NCBI RefSeq assembly: GCF_019263745.1
Contig: NZ_CP077107.1
Coordinates: 124,001-188,000 of the forward strand
Direction of reading: 5' to 3'
From: Methanospirillum hungatei
Lineage (GTDB): Archaea > Halobacteriota > Methanomicrobia > Methanomicrobiales > Methanospirillaceae
DNA length: 64,000 nt
Within the stretch, counting starts at the first letter, position 1, and every line of letters begins with the position of its first letter. Below, piece after piece: positions 9,963 to 18,365 of this stretch. The notes under the pieces are model-generated. The model was not told the origin of the DNA. It did not search any database and was given only the letters and a program-made list of their open reading frames with translations. The position numbers were made by a program, and so were the translations under genes.

Positions 9963-10547
9963 ATGAAAACTGCTCTTATCCTGGTTGGTGGTCATGCATC
10001 TCGGGCAGGTGGCTATCCAAAGCACCAATTTATTTGTGGGGACAAAACATTTCTTGAAAAACAGGTCGAAGAATTATCAGCATGTATGGATGAACTGTTT
10101 ATTGTTTGTAGAAATGAAGACCAAAAAAAAGACATCCCTGAATTTCAGAATATTTCATATATTCACGATATTCGAGAAGGTCAGGGTCCTTCAGGGGGTA
10201 TTCATTCGGGTGCATGGCATGCAGGTGGAGAGTATTTTTTTGTAACCGCTTGTGATATGCCCTATCTCTCATGTACAGTAATAGTATATCTTTTTCAAGC
10301 TGCGAAAGGTTATGATGCTGCTGTACCGGTTTGGGATGATGGAAAATATGAACCGCTTTGTGCAGTATATCGACGAGATGCCGTTCGGAATTTTTATGAA
10401 ACCAGTGATGACCGCAAGCTTTCTTCTCTTATTCAAGGACTGCATACAAACTTTGTTTCAACCCATGATATAAGATTGATTGATCCGGATCTAAACGTTT
10501 TTTGTAATGTCAATGATTTTGAATCTCTTTCAAAAATTAATATTTAA
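9963..10547 (+). CDS. mobA: MobA-like molybdenum-cofactor guanylyltransferase
   Basis: This 194-residue nucleotidyltransferase opens with LILVGGHASRAGGYPK, the NTP-binding signature (G-G-x-x-x-R-x-G-x-x-K), and has the metal-binding motif C-D-M-P near residue 98 and a substrate loop E-P-L-C-A-V-Y. MobA transfers GMP to molybdopterin; in methanogens the product serves formate and formylmethanofuran dehydrogenases. The gene starts six bases after the alkyltransferase stop. Its last four bases overlap the convergent lipoprotein gene. Another sugar/cofactor nucleotidyltransferase of the same fold is possible, but E-P-L-C-A-V-Y favours MobA. Confidence 0.85.
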   Translation: MKTALILVGGHASRAGGYPKHQFICGDKTFLEKQVEELSACMDELFIVCRNEDQKKDIPEFQNISYIHDIREGQGPSGGIHSGAWHAGGEYFFVTACDMPYLSCTVIVYLFQAAKGYDAAVPVWDDGKYEPLCAVYRRDAVRNFYETSDDRKLSSLIQGLHTNFVSTHDIRLIDPDLNVFCNVNDFESLSKINI

Positions 10548-11752
10548 TGGGAATTAATCCTTCCAGAAATTAAAGAAGCATATTTTTTTAACTCATCAAG
10601 TGAGACTGGAGGAACAGAAAAACTGGTAAGTTCTACAACATATTCTCCCTGAGCAAACACAATACCTGTTTTCCTCACCGATTCAAAACCATATCCTTCA
10701 TCTCCGGCGATGATTGAAGTTTGTATTTCTCCTGAATTTTTAGATTTTGTCTCTGAGTAATGAGATTTAGCAACATCGTTATTAGAATATTTTTTAATAT
10801 CCTGCGCAATTTTTGATCCTGAAACTGGATTTACAAAAATTACTGAATATGTATCAGGAGAATGGATGAGTCGCCCGGTTTGTTGCCAACTTGGACCTAA
10901 ATCTACAATTTTAAGAAAAATATCTGGTAATAAACCGGATTTTATTTTCTGATCTTCTATTATTGTGTTAACATGAGTATAGTTTTCTACCGTCGATGAA
11001 TCGACAGGGATTTTCATAGATATATCTGCATTCATAAAATCTCCCATAAAATCAAACTGGAAATGTCCTGCCCGTCGGATTACTGTTGATTTATTCGTCA
11101 GACTATAGGTTTTTCCATATCCTTCCCGAAGAATTTCCTGATTTGTGTTTATATCATACACTCTCATCTCAAACCAGGCATCTTGTGAAGGTCGCGTTTT
11201 TGTAAACGTTATGGTTCCTTCTTTGTCTCCAGTTCTTTTGTATATTTCCTGTTCATCTGTTACTATTTTCGGGTAAAAATTTAAATCGATGTATAATGGA
11301 GGAGTTTTCAATTCATATGCATATGCAGATGCGTTATTTGAAAAAGACTGGTTTTTCATTTCTTGTATTGTGATATATTGTCTGTCTTCTGTAAAGACTG
11401 GCCTATTGTATGGCAGATATGATATTTGAGTATCTGAACGAAGTTCTTCGTAATTACGGGGAACGACTTTTACAAATGATCCATTTTCAACTCCAGGTAA
11501 AACCGTAACCGGTTGTTCTGTAGGTTTCGTCAAGTCACCTGTATCCTGTTTGATATTTACCTTCTGATTTATTTCATCTGTATTCTCACCTTTTGCAAGA
11601 TCTTTTAGATCTCCCCCAGTTGAAGATGGTCCATAAGCAGAAACTTCCTGCTCTCCTGAAGGTGGTGTAACTTCCACACACCCGGAAAGCATTGTTCCAA
11701 TAATTAGAGAGGTGATGATAAAGATGCATATTTGAAGCATTCTGATATTCAT
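10544..11752 (-). CDS. Secreted lipoprotein of unknown function
   Basis: I do not recognise the family. The 402-residue protein has a hydrophobic leader and a lipobox LSGC ending at Cys25, so it is probably lipid-anchored outside the cell. A Pro/Thr/Asp-rich linker (about 28-90) leads to a beta-rich domain (about 140-280, pattern of alternating hydrophobics, W-F-E-M-R-V-Y) and a second region (about 290-400). The latter looks like the DUF4352/PsbP-like folds that follow lipoproteins in methanogens, but this is a weak guess. The gene is monocistronic, convergent with mobA. Confidence 0.8.
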   Translation of the reverse strand: MNIRMLQICIFIITSLIIGTMLSGCVEVTPPSGEQEVSAYGPSSTGGDLKDLAKGENTDEINQKVNIKQDTGDLTKPTEQPVTVLPGVENGSFVKVVPRNYEELRSDTQISYLPYNRPVFTEDRQYITIQEMKNQSFSNNASAYAYELKTPPLYIDLNFYPKIVTDEQEIYKRTGDKEGTITFTKTRPSQDAWFEMRVYDINTNQEILREGYGKTYSLTNKSTVIRRAGHFQFDFMGDFMNADISMKIPVDSSTVENYTHVNTIIEDQKIKSGLLPDIFLKIVDLGPSWQQTGRLIHSPDTYSVIFVNPVSGSKIAQDIKKYSNNDVAKSHYSETKSKNSGEIQTSIIAGDEGYGFESVRKTGIVFAQGEYVVELTSFSVPPVSLDELKKYASLISGRINSH

Positions 11753-11861
11753 ATTGTATCATTTGACTGCTTGAATTATGTAGTTCTCTATAAATCTATA
11801 TGAGGATTTGAAGATCGCTCCGTGAGATTCATATCATATGAAATGAAAATTGGAAGCACAC

Positions 11862-12125
11862 ATGAAGTACCTGAATATCCGGATGTGGGGACCTTTTTAT
11901 ATACTTGGGTTACTTTTGGTACTCTATATTATGTGGACGGTTGAGGAAATTCGTCCACAGGGATTGGCACTGTTTCTTGGAACATTTTTAGTTTTAATAA
12001 TGGTGGGTCTTAATTTTTACATTATGTACTCAGAGATAAAGGCGCATGAAGATAAAGTTGATAAAAACCGGGAACTTTCCGGACTGGATCCGATTCCAAA
12101 GAAAAAGGGTTTTTTAAAAAAATAA
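11862..12125 (+). CDS. Small two-helix membrane protein
   Basis: The family is not recognised. From ATG 11862 (GGAAG at 11852-11856 is a good ribosome site) it has 87 residues: a short N-terminus, two membrane helices (about residues 9-26 and 37-56) and a charged C-terminal tail ending in Lys residues. The frame also allows a TTG start at 11850, which would overlap that ribosome site and is less likely. It stands alone between the lipoprotein and the convergent cheR. Confidence 0.75.
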   Translation: MKYLNIRMWGPFYILGLLLVLYIMWTVEEIRPQGLALFLGTFLVLIMVGLNFYIMYSEIKAHEDKVDKNRELSGLDPIPKKKGFLKK

Positions 12126-12140
12126 GAAGAGACTCTTATT
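12121..12140. terminator. AT-rich hairpin between convergent genes
   Basis: The arms AATAAGA (12121-12127) and TCTTATT (12134-12140) pair perfectly around a six-base loop, exactly where the small membrane gene and cheR converge; the hairpin overlaps the cheR stop codon. It could serve as a bidirectional transcription stop. Archaeal termination does not require hairpins, so the role is inferred. Confidence 0.35.
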
Positions 12141-12990
12141 AATTAAGTTTTTGAAATATTTTTAGCATTGGTTTATAGGGTTTAAACAGATGCTCAACAT
12201 CTTTTGACATGTATTCTGACATGCCCATGATATAATAGCCATTATTGCCCAAACTTTCATGAACCAATTTTACGAGGTCTTTCTTTTGTTGTTCATTGAA
12301 GTATATTGTTACATTCCGACATGATACTACATCGAACATCCGTGCAACCGGCACACCTTTCATGAGATCATGTGATTGAAACCTGACCATGTTTCGAATG
12401 TGATCTTTAATTCTAAATTTTCCATCTTCAGTTTTTTCAAAATGTCTGGATATTTGAGTTTCACTTAAATTTTCCAAGGCATTTTTTTCATAAATCCCAT
12501 TTCTTGCTTTTTTCAGGATCTCTTCATCAATATCGGTTGCTGTGATTACGTTGTTTAAAATTACTCCAGGTTTATTGAGTTCATGAAGAAGAATCGCATA
12601 TGTATATGGCTCTTCACCTGATGAGCATCCGGCACTCCAGATTTTAATTGTTCTTTTTTCCTGAATAATTGAAGGAAATAATTCTTTTCCTATCAGATTG
12701 AAAACATCTGGATCACGAAGGAATTTTGTGACATTTATGGTCAGAGCATTCCGAAGTTTTTCTTCCTCTTCAGGATGAGTTTTCAGGAATTGATGGTATT
12801 CAACAAAATCCTTGGACCGTGTTGAATTCATTCTGGATAAGAGTCGCCTTTTTATATAGTCCTGTTTGTAACTTGTCAACTGAATATTAAGTCTTTTTTG
12901 AACATCTAGAATTAATTCCGGAAGGCCTTTATCACTGACCTGAGGTACATTTATTTGAGGAAATACAGGTGGAACAATTTTTTTATCCAT
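12139..12990 (-). CDS. cheR: CheR-type chemoreceptor glutamate methyltransferase
   Basis: The protein has 283 residues, normal for CheR. An N-terminal helical domain (about 20-95, including L-x-x-Y-K-x-x-Y-I-x-R-R and the N-V-T-K-F-L-R-D segment, family version N-x-T-x-F-F-R-x) precedes the SAM-binding fold. Its motif I is W-S-A-G-C-S-S-G-E-E-P-Y-T, and later come D-V-V-S-C-R-N-V and Y-F. CheR methylates Glu residues of chemoreceptors for adaptation. It is the third gene of a probable parA - PAS-CheW - cheR operon, 33 bases after the CheW stop. No clear Shine-Dalgarno precedes it. Confidence 0.93.
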   Translation of the reverse strand: MDKKIVPPVFPQINVPQVSDKGLPELILDVQKRLNIQLTSYKQDYIKRRLLSRMNSTRSKDFVEYHQFLKTHPEEEEKLRNALTINVTKFLRDPDVFNLIGKELFPSIIQEKRTIKIWSAGCSSGEEPYTYAILLHELNKPGVILNNVITATDIDEEILKKARNGIYEKNALENLSETQISRHFEKTEDGKFRIKDHIRNMVRFQSHDLMKGVPVARMFDVVSCRNVTIYFNEQQKKDLVKLVHESLGNNGYYIMGMSEYMSKDVEHLFKPYKPMLKIFQKLN

Positions 12991-13023
12991 AATTATCTGA
13001 TATACAAAATGTGAATGGTAGTA

Positions 13024-15354
13024 TTAATGAAATCCTGCCAATCTATTTAAAATTTCTTTCATGTCAAGCCAGATTACAAGGTTTGCATCTTTCTCTGTTC
13101 CTTCACGCTTATCTATTAGATCATCATGTGTGACCTTAATAATACCCTTTATACGGGTTTGAATTCTGTTATTGATCTCTTCACCAAGGGCAGTAACCTG
13201 TTTTACTCCAATCTCTGTTACACTCCGAACATTATCCACAACTATTCCTAAATGTTCCCCATGAGCTGCATCGGGGGGAACAATAATGATCTTCTGTCCT
13301 GTTCTATCCTTTTTTATACCTTCCCCAAGCAAAATAGCGAGATCAACAACATGAGTTACCTCACCGCGTAAATTAATGATTCCTATTATATAGGGAGGGG
13401 TTTTTGGCAGGGGTGTAATAGGAAGCATCTCAACAACTTCCCGTACCATTCCAATATCCATTGCATAACGACTGCCGGATAATTCAAATTCAACAATATC
13501 AATCTGGTCAATCAGGTTTTCTGAGTTTTTTATTGATACTTGTTCATTAGATAGGGAATTTCTGACAGTTGTCAATTCTTTTTTCACAGATTCAACTTGT
13601 GATTGTAATTCAGAGATATGTTCATACTCCCGGGTCTGGTCAATAAACCAGTAAATTTGAAGAGATTGTTCTCCTGATTTATTTTGAATATTGATTCGGA
13701 AAGATTTCTTTCCATGAGGGAATGAAAATGTGCAAATTTTATCTGGTTGCTTTACTAACTCCTCCAATAATAAAAAAATCCCCTGTTCATATTCTGAAAA
13801 TTTTTCGTATGTTATCCCACTCCACACTAAAAATTCTTCATTCATCTGCATTTTATTTTCATTGTCGATGAGGATGAGCGGAATGGAAAAAGACATATAG
13901 AGTGATATCGATGATGATATTTTTTCAGTTGAATCAACACTCATTTCTGGTGATGGTAACTCAACAGGTACATTTTCTGTTTGTGTGTCGTTTTGAGGAT
14001 TTTCTTCACTATGGAGTGGTGGTTGTAAAATGAGAATGGAGGAAGATCCTTCTTCAGAATTTCCTGGTATTAACAGACCAGAATAACATTGAACGCCATA
14101 TGGAGATTCAATACAAATTTCATCTGGCAGAATTTCAATATCTCCGGTAATCAATGAGGCATCGGGTATTTGAAATCCAATATCAGAGAGTTTCTGATTT
14201 TTTAGTAGATCTGATGAAACACCGATTAATTCAGATACTCCTTCATTTGCATGCACTATTTTTGTGTCAGAGTCAAACAAAACAATTGGATTAGGATTGA
14301 TATCTATCAGAGTTTTAACATATGTAGAAGAGATGGATGTAGATTTTGGATATTCTTGGGTTAGTATTGGCTCAGGTTCTTCATCATCAGGCAATAGGAC
14401 AATTAGAATATATTTATTTTCGTTGTATTCAAGAGGGATTAACTGTGTCCAAACGTGGATTATTGTATTATCACGGTGATAAATTGATGTCTGGAATTCC
14501 TGTCGAGTCCAGGATACCCGTACTTCATTAATTTTTTCAACAATTTCACCGTCAAAACCACAGCTTGCAATATCTCTTCGGGTTACGAATTGCTTTTCTC
14601 TTGCCAATTGAAATAAAAGTGCCGGATTAACAAATTGAACGATATTATATTCATCAACAATGGTAACTGGAAGAAGTGTTTCATTGAGGGCATTTTCTAA
14701 AATTTGATATGGAATTTTTTCGATATCACTGAATTTCTCTTTACTGGAATGCTGAATAAGAAGCTCTAATGAAACAGCTTCATGATCAAAAGGAAGGATG
14801 GGTGGTTTTAAAGAAACTGTTGTGTATTTTTTCTCGTCCGGAGCGATAAATGGTTTTTGTTCCGGTATATATCTGGTAATAAGAGGGAATTGTCTTATAA
14901 TTTCACTTCTTTCAACAGCAAAAATTGAACAGAATTTATCGTTTGCATCCATTACCTGTTGGTCTTTTCCAACAATGACCATCGGGATTTCATGATATTG
15001 AAATATTTCTAGTGATCTGTCAAATTCCGTATGAGCAGAAATTAAATCCGATAGATAAGATTCATGTTCTTTTTTTAATGATGCTTGCTCTTCAGTTAAT
15101 TTCTGTAATTCACCTTGGATAGAGTGTATTTCTTGATTGGCATTTGTAATTGATTCTGCATCTTTTTGGATGCGTTCTAATAAGGCAATAAACTTCTCTG
15201 GTACTGTAGGGAAATCTCCGTCTTTATATAAAGAGATTTTTGCAATTATCTCCTCGAGATTTTCATCATGAGTTATAATTTCTTTTTGCTTTGCCTCCTC
15301 TGAGGTAATCGTGAAAAGTCCTTTTCTACCAGTATATTCGTGTTCCCGTTGCAT
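13024..15354 (-). CDS. Multi-PAS CheW-domain protein
   Basis: About 776 residues with no membrane helix. In the numbering from the upstream ATG 15378, a coiled-coil segment (about 60-115) is followed by four PAS-like domains (about 125-215, 225-335, 350-455 and 490-600), a second short coiled coil, and a C-terminal CheW domain (about 625-784, with Y-A-M-D-I, G-I-I-N-L-R-G-E and V-V-D-L). CheW couples receptors to CheA; the PAS modules suggest direct sensing of a cytosolic signal. ATG 15354 is preferred because GGAGGG ends eight bases before it and it lies just after the parA stop; ATG 15378 would overlap parA. The PASx4-CheW architecture is unusual. Confidence 0.85.
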   Translation of the reverse strand: MQREHEYTGRKGLFTITSEEAKQKEIITHDENLEEIIAKISLYKDGDFPTVPEKFIALLERIQKDAESITNANQEIHSIQGELQKLTEEQASLKKEHESYLSDLISAHTEFDRSLEIFQYHEIPMVIVGKDQQVMDANDKFCSIFAVERSEIIRQFPLITRYIPEQKPFIAPDEKKYTTVSLKPPILPFDHEAVSLELLIQHSSKEKFSDIEKIPYQILENALNETLLPVTIVDEYNIVQFVNPALLFQLAREKQFVTRRDIASCGFDGEIVEKINEVRVSWTRQEFQTSIYHRDNTIIHVWTQLIPLEYNENKYILIVLLPDDEEPEPILTQEYPKSTSISSTYVKTLIDINPNPIVLFDSDTKIVHANEGVSELIGVSSDLLKNQKLSDIGFQIPDASLITGDIEILPDEICIESPYGVQCYSGLLIPGNSEEGSSSILILQPPLHSEENPQNDTQTENVPVELPSPEMSVDSTEKISSSISLYMSFSIPLILIDNENKMQMNEEFLVWSGITYEKFSEYEQGIFLLLEELVKQPDKICTFSFPHGKKSFRINIQNKSGEQSLQIYWFIDQTREYEHISELQSQVESVKKELTTVRNSLSNEQVSIKNSENLIDQIDIVEFELSGSRYAMDIGMVREVVEMLPITPLPKTPPYIIGIINLRGEVTHVVDLAILLGEGIKKDRTGQKIIIVPPDAAHGEHLGIVVDNVRSVTEIGVKQVTALGEEINNRIQTRIKGIIKVTHDDLIDKREGTEKDANLVIWLDMKEILNRLAGFH

Positions 15355-15356
15355 TC

Positions 15357-16214
15357 TTATTGCCCTCCGGTTATCCATCCATCAATAATTTTTGATGCTT
15401 GTGTAAATCCTGGCACCGCCGGATCATCGGGAGCCAGAGTTATCAGAGGAATTCCCTGTTTTATAGATCGAGATATTTCCTTGCCTTCTGCCACCAATAC
15501 CACTTCAGGAATATCAATCCGAACGCGACTTTCAAGTTGGTTACGTATTTCTTGTAATGAACTCATTTTTGTTTCAATGTTCATGTTGAAAAAAGAAGCT
15601 AATCTTGAAATGAAAGAATCAGATTTTTCTTTTGATTCCATCCACCTGTTTAATATAGCCATTCCTATGTGGATTTTAATTCCTAATACATCTTTAATAT
15701 CCGAAATAACAAGATTTAGGTGGTCATACCCTGCGATAGCAAATATATCTGAAGAAAAGACTATCACTGATTTATCAGATGCAATCATTCCATTCATGAG
15801 AAATTGTCCAAGAAATGGGGGAGTATCAATAAGAATATGATCATATTTCATTTTTAGTGGGGTAATTCCATGAGAAAGAATGTGATATCGTTCTGGATTT
15901 TGATAAAGGATCGATTCTGCACCAACTAAATCCAGGTGAGATGGAATCAAATCAATACCGGAAATGGTTTTAATGATGTATTCTGAAAGAGAAATTGAAT
16001 TTTTTTTATCCGAACATTGTTGTAAATAATAATGATAAATATTTTTATAAACCGATTCTGGATAAACACCAAGACCAAGTGTTGCATTTGCCTGGGGATC
16101 TGTATCTACGATTAATACTGATCTTCCCATATTCTTTAATATTCCTCCAATTTGCAAGCACGAGGTTGTTTTTCCAGTTCCACCCTTATGGTGGATAAAT
16201 GCTGTTGTAGTAAT
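15357..16214 (-). CDS. ParA/Soj-family ATPase, probable ATT start
   Basis: The frame encodes a deviant Walker A motif, KGGTGKTT, at 16166-16187, followed by D-T-D-P-Q-A-N (Walker A') and D-T-P-P (Walker B), all ParA marks. From the in-frame stop at 16284-16286 down to the P-loop there is no ATG, GTG or TTG. The first TTG (16157) lies after the P-loop and would give a dead protein. ATT at 16212-16214 gives the usual nine residues before the Lys, has AAAGGGG upstream (16221-16227), and sits about 40 bases after a TATA-like box. Paralogues of ParA position plasmids, chromosomes or chemosensory clusters. The cheW gene follows immediately, so a cluster-positioning role is inferred. Confidence 0.82.
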   Translation of the reverse strand: MTTTAFIHHKGGTGKTTSCLQIGGILKNMGRSVLIVDTDPQANATLGLGVYPESVYKNIYHYYLQQCSDKKNSISLSEYIIKTISGIDLIPSHLDLVGAESILYQNPERYHILSHGITPLKMKYDHILIDTPPFLGQFLMNGMIASDKSVIVFSSDIFAIAGYDHLNLVISDIKDVLGIKIHIGMAILNRWMESKEKSDSFISRLASFFNMNIETKMSSLQEIRNQLESRVRIDIPEVVLVAEGKEISRSIKQGIPLITLAPDDPAVPGFTQASKIIDGWITGGQ

Positions 16215-16250
16215 AAGATTCCCCTTTCTAATTACATTAATCAGGATATT

Positions 16251-16262
16251 TCTATAAATAAA
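16251..16262 (-). promoter_or_regulatory. TATA-like box of the parA operon
   Basis: The minus strand reads TTATTTATAGAA here, resembling the archaeal box A. A start of transcription about 25 bases downstream would fall near 16230, leaving a short leader with AAAGGGG before the proposed ATT start codon. Assignment is by eye only. Confidence 0.4.
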
Positions 16263-16335
16263 TAATGGTTTATCGCGATTGAGTTATACCACTTATCAAG
16301 GTTATACACTTTTCACTAAATACATCTATGATATA

Positions 16336-16640
16336 CTGAGAGGGAGAGTGCGGCCGACGGTAACGTATTTACGTAGCTGAGGAAAGTCCCCCCACCATCC
16401 GGGTACGCAGCCCTGATTATCAGGGGTGGTGAGAATCACGGCTATGGACCAGAAACGATACGGAGTGTCTGGAGTTATGATGCATGTCTGCTGAACTGCG
16501 AAGGTCACAACCGATGAAACGGCGAATCCCTGCGGGTGCAAATCGAAACAGGGCATATAGATAACTCGGAATCTGCCCGGGTTCGGTGCTAAGCTGAATG
16601 CCGCAATGAACAGAAGGGGGCTTACTCCTCCCACTCATCT
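16336..16640 (+). ncRNA. rnpB: RNase P RNA (archaeal type)
   Basis: Universal RNase P sequences are visible: GAGGAAAGTCC near 16378 (conserved region I), ACCAGAAACGATACGG-like core bases near 16446, GGTGCAAATCGAAACAGGG-type P10/11 region, and the 3' AGAAGGGGGCTTA near 16611. The P1 ends pair as GAGAGGGAG (16338-16346) with CTCCCACTC (16628-16636), with one mismatch. This ribozyme trims tRNA 5' leaders. Ends are estimated from P1 and are good to a few bases. Open frames on either strand here are fortuitous. Confidence 0.95.
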
Positions 16641-16689
16641 ATCTATTGTATCGTAAGATTCAGGTAGCTGTCAATCCTTATTGCTATAT

Positions 16690-17430
16690 ATGCTATCTGA
16701 CTCCGGATGGACTGGACGCAAGTTTTTACAGGAAACCCTGTACCGCGATTCACATATAAAAGTTGAAGAGGAACCAAAAACCCGCGTATGTGGTGTTTGT
16801 GAACCAAACCAGACTCTCATTCCCTTACCGGAAATTAATAAAATAGCTGTTGATCCTGTAATTTTATGGGATGCTCTTGATGATCGCCAGACAATACGTA
16901 CCTATTCTGATGAAGAGATGCATAAATGGGAGTTATCACTTCTCCTTCACTATACTCAGGGTGTCAGAGAGAAAAAAAATGGTTCTCATTTCAGAACTGT
17001 GCCTTCAGCTGGCGCATTGCACCCATTTGAAACACGCATTATTGTAAACAGAGTCAGTGGACTTGAGCCAGGCATATACCGATATCTTCCTCTTGACCAT
17101 GCTCTCGTTCATGAAGAATGCCATTCTGGAGATCATCAGTCTTTATGCCATGTGTGCAAAAACCCGAACCTGATTTCATCATCAGCTATATCATTTATAT
17201 GGACTGCAGTTCCGGAGAGGATGATCTGGAAATTCGGACCTCGTGGGTGGAGATATCTGTTTATAGAGGCGGGTCATATTTGTCAAAATTTATATGTAGC
17301 GTGTGCTGCCCTGTCACTTGGAGTATGTGCGATTGGATCGTACAATGATGATGACATAAATTGTATCCTGGGTATTGATGGAGATAGTGAATTTTGTATC
17401 TATCTTGCGTCAGTTGGAAAAACAAAATAA
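16690..17430 (+). CDS. SagB-type nitroreductase-fold FMN oxidoreductase
   Basis: This protein of about 246 residues belongs to the SagB/ThcOx group: R-Q-T-I-R-T-Y-S near residue 70 (FMN phosphate contact), P-S-A-G-A-L-H-P-F-E (about 107-116, the SagB hallmark), I-Y-R-Y and a final G-W-R-Y-L-F-I-E-A-G-H-x-x-Q-N-L. SagB proteins oxidise azolines in peptide toxins, but stand-alone homologues in archaea have unknown substrates. No cyclodehydratase (YcaO) or precursor peptide lies nearby. An N-terminal C-G-V-C motif is unusual. TTG 16681 is an alternative start. Neither start has a visible ribosome site. Confidence 0.85.
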   Translation: MLSDSGWTGRKFLQETLYRDSHIKVEEEPKTRVCGVCEPNQTLIPLPEINKIAVDPVILWDALDDRQTIRTYSDEEMHKWELSLLLHYTQGVREKKNGSHFRTVPSAGALHPFETRIIVNRVSGLEPGIYRYLPLDHALVHEECHSGDHQSLCHVCKNPNLISSSAISFIWTAVPERMIWKFGPRGWRYLFIEAGHICQNLYVACAALSLGVCAIGSYNDDDINCILGIDGDSEFCIYLASVGKTK

Positions 17431-17434
17431 GGAA

Positions 17435-18250
17435 TTATTGTCCTGGAGGACGAATTGCGATTCCTCTTTTTGTGAGGTACTCTTTTACTTCTGCAACTGT
17501 CATCTCTCCATAGTGAAATACGCTGGCAGCAAGAGCAGCATCCGCTTTTCCATTAACAAAACCATCATAAAAATGTTCCATCGTTCCAACACCTCCGGAA
17601 GCGATAACCGGAATACCCACTGCATTAGATATTGCCGCGGTGATAGGGATATCAAATCCTTCTTTCGTTCCGTCCGTTTCCATTGAAGTAAGCAAAATTT
17701 CTCCGGCTCCACGATTTTCTGCTTCTTTTGCCCAAGCGATGGCATCTATTCCGGTTGGTTTTGAACCTCCATGTGTCACAACTTCATACCAGCAAGATGT
17801 GCCATCTGGAAGAAGAACGGGCGTTTTATCTGATTCCATCTGAGTTCTTCGTTTCACATCAATTGCTACAACAATACATTGAGTTCCGAAGGAAGTTGAT
17901 GCTTCTGAAATTAGAGAGGGATTTTGAACTGCACTGGTATTCATCGAGACTTTATCTGCACCTGCTCGAAGTGTTTTTTGAACATCGTCAAGTGTACGGA
18001 TCCCTCCTCCAACGGTGAGTGGAAGAAAGAGTTCATCAGCTGCTCGTTGAATTACTTCAAGAATCATTCCTCTGTTCTCCTTAGATGCAGTGATATCCAG
18101 AAAAACAACCTCATCAGCGCCTTGTTTATTATACCTACAGGCAAGTTCTACCGGATCACCAGCATCCCGAAGTCCTAGAAAATTTGTTCCTTTGACTACA
18201 CGTCCATCTTTTATATCCAGACAAGGAATTATTCTCCGGGTAAGAGTCAT
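17435..18250 (-). CDS. hisF: Imidazole glycerol phosphate synthase subunit HisF
   Basis: The 271-residue TIM barrel starts [21 protein letters not shown], with the catalytic Asp of C-L-D-I, and has the second key Asp in V-A-I-D-V-K. Phosphate-binding loops (G-G-G-I-R, A-S-G-G-V-G) are present, plus a short insert around K-T-P-V-L-L-P-D typical of HisF. It cyclises PRFAR with ammonia from HisH to IGP and AICAR in histidine synthesis. It stands apart from hisG-A-B at 59-61 kb and converges with the SagB-like gene. Confidence 0.97.
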   Translation of the reverse strand: MTLTRRIIPCLDIKDGRVVKGTNFLGLRDAGDPVELACRYNKQGADEVVFLDITASKENRGMILEVIQRAADELFLPLTVGGGIRTLDDVQKTLRAGADKVSMNTSAVQNPSLISEASTSFGTQCIVVAIDVKRRTQMESDKTPVLLPDGTSCWYEVVTHGGSKPTGIDAIAWAKEAENRGAGEILLTSMETDGTKEGFDIPITAAISNAVGIPVIASGGVGTMEHFYDGFVNGKADAALAASVFHYGEMTVAEVKEYLTKRGIAIRPPGQ

Positions 18251-18365
18251 ATATGTAATTCCTTTCTCACAATACCTGAAGAGGATTATGGAAAGAAGAT
18301 TTATGATTGCCCGATAAACACTTATGGAAAATTTTTATAATAGTATCAGATCTTTAGAGGTAAAT

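Noticed and set aside
16326-16638. Two overlapping minus-strand frames
   Set aside because: They lie wholly over the RNase P RNA, whose conserved elements account for the sequence; no protein family is suggested.
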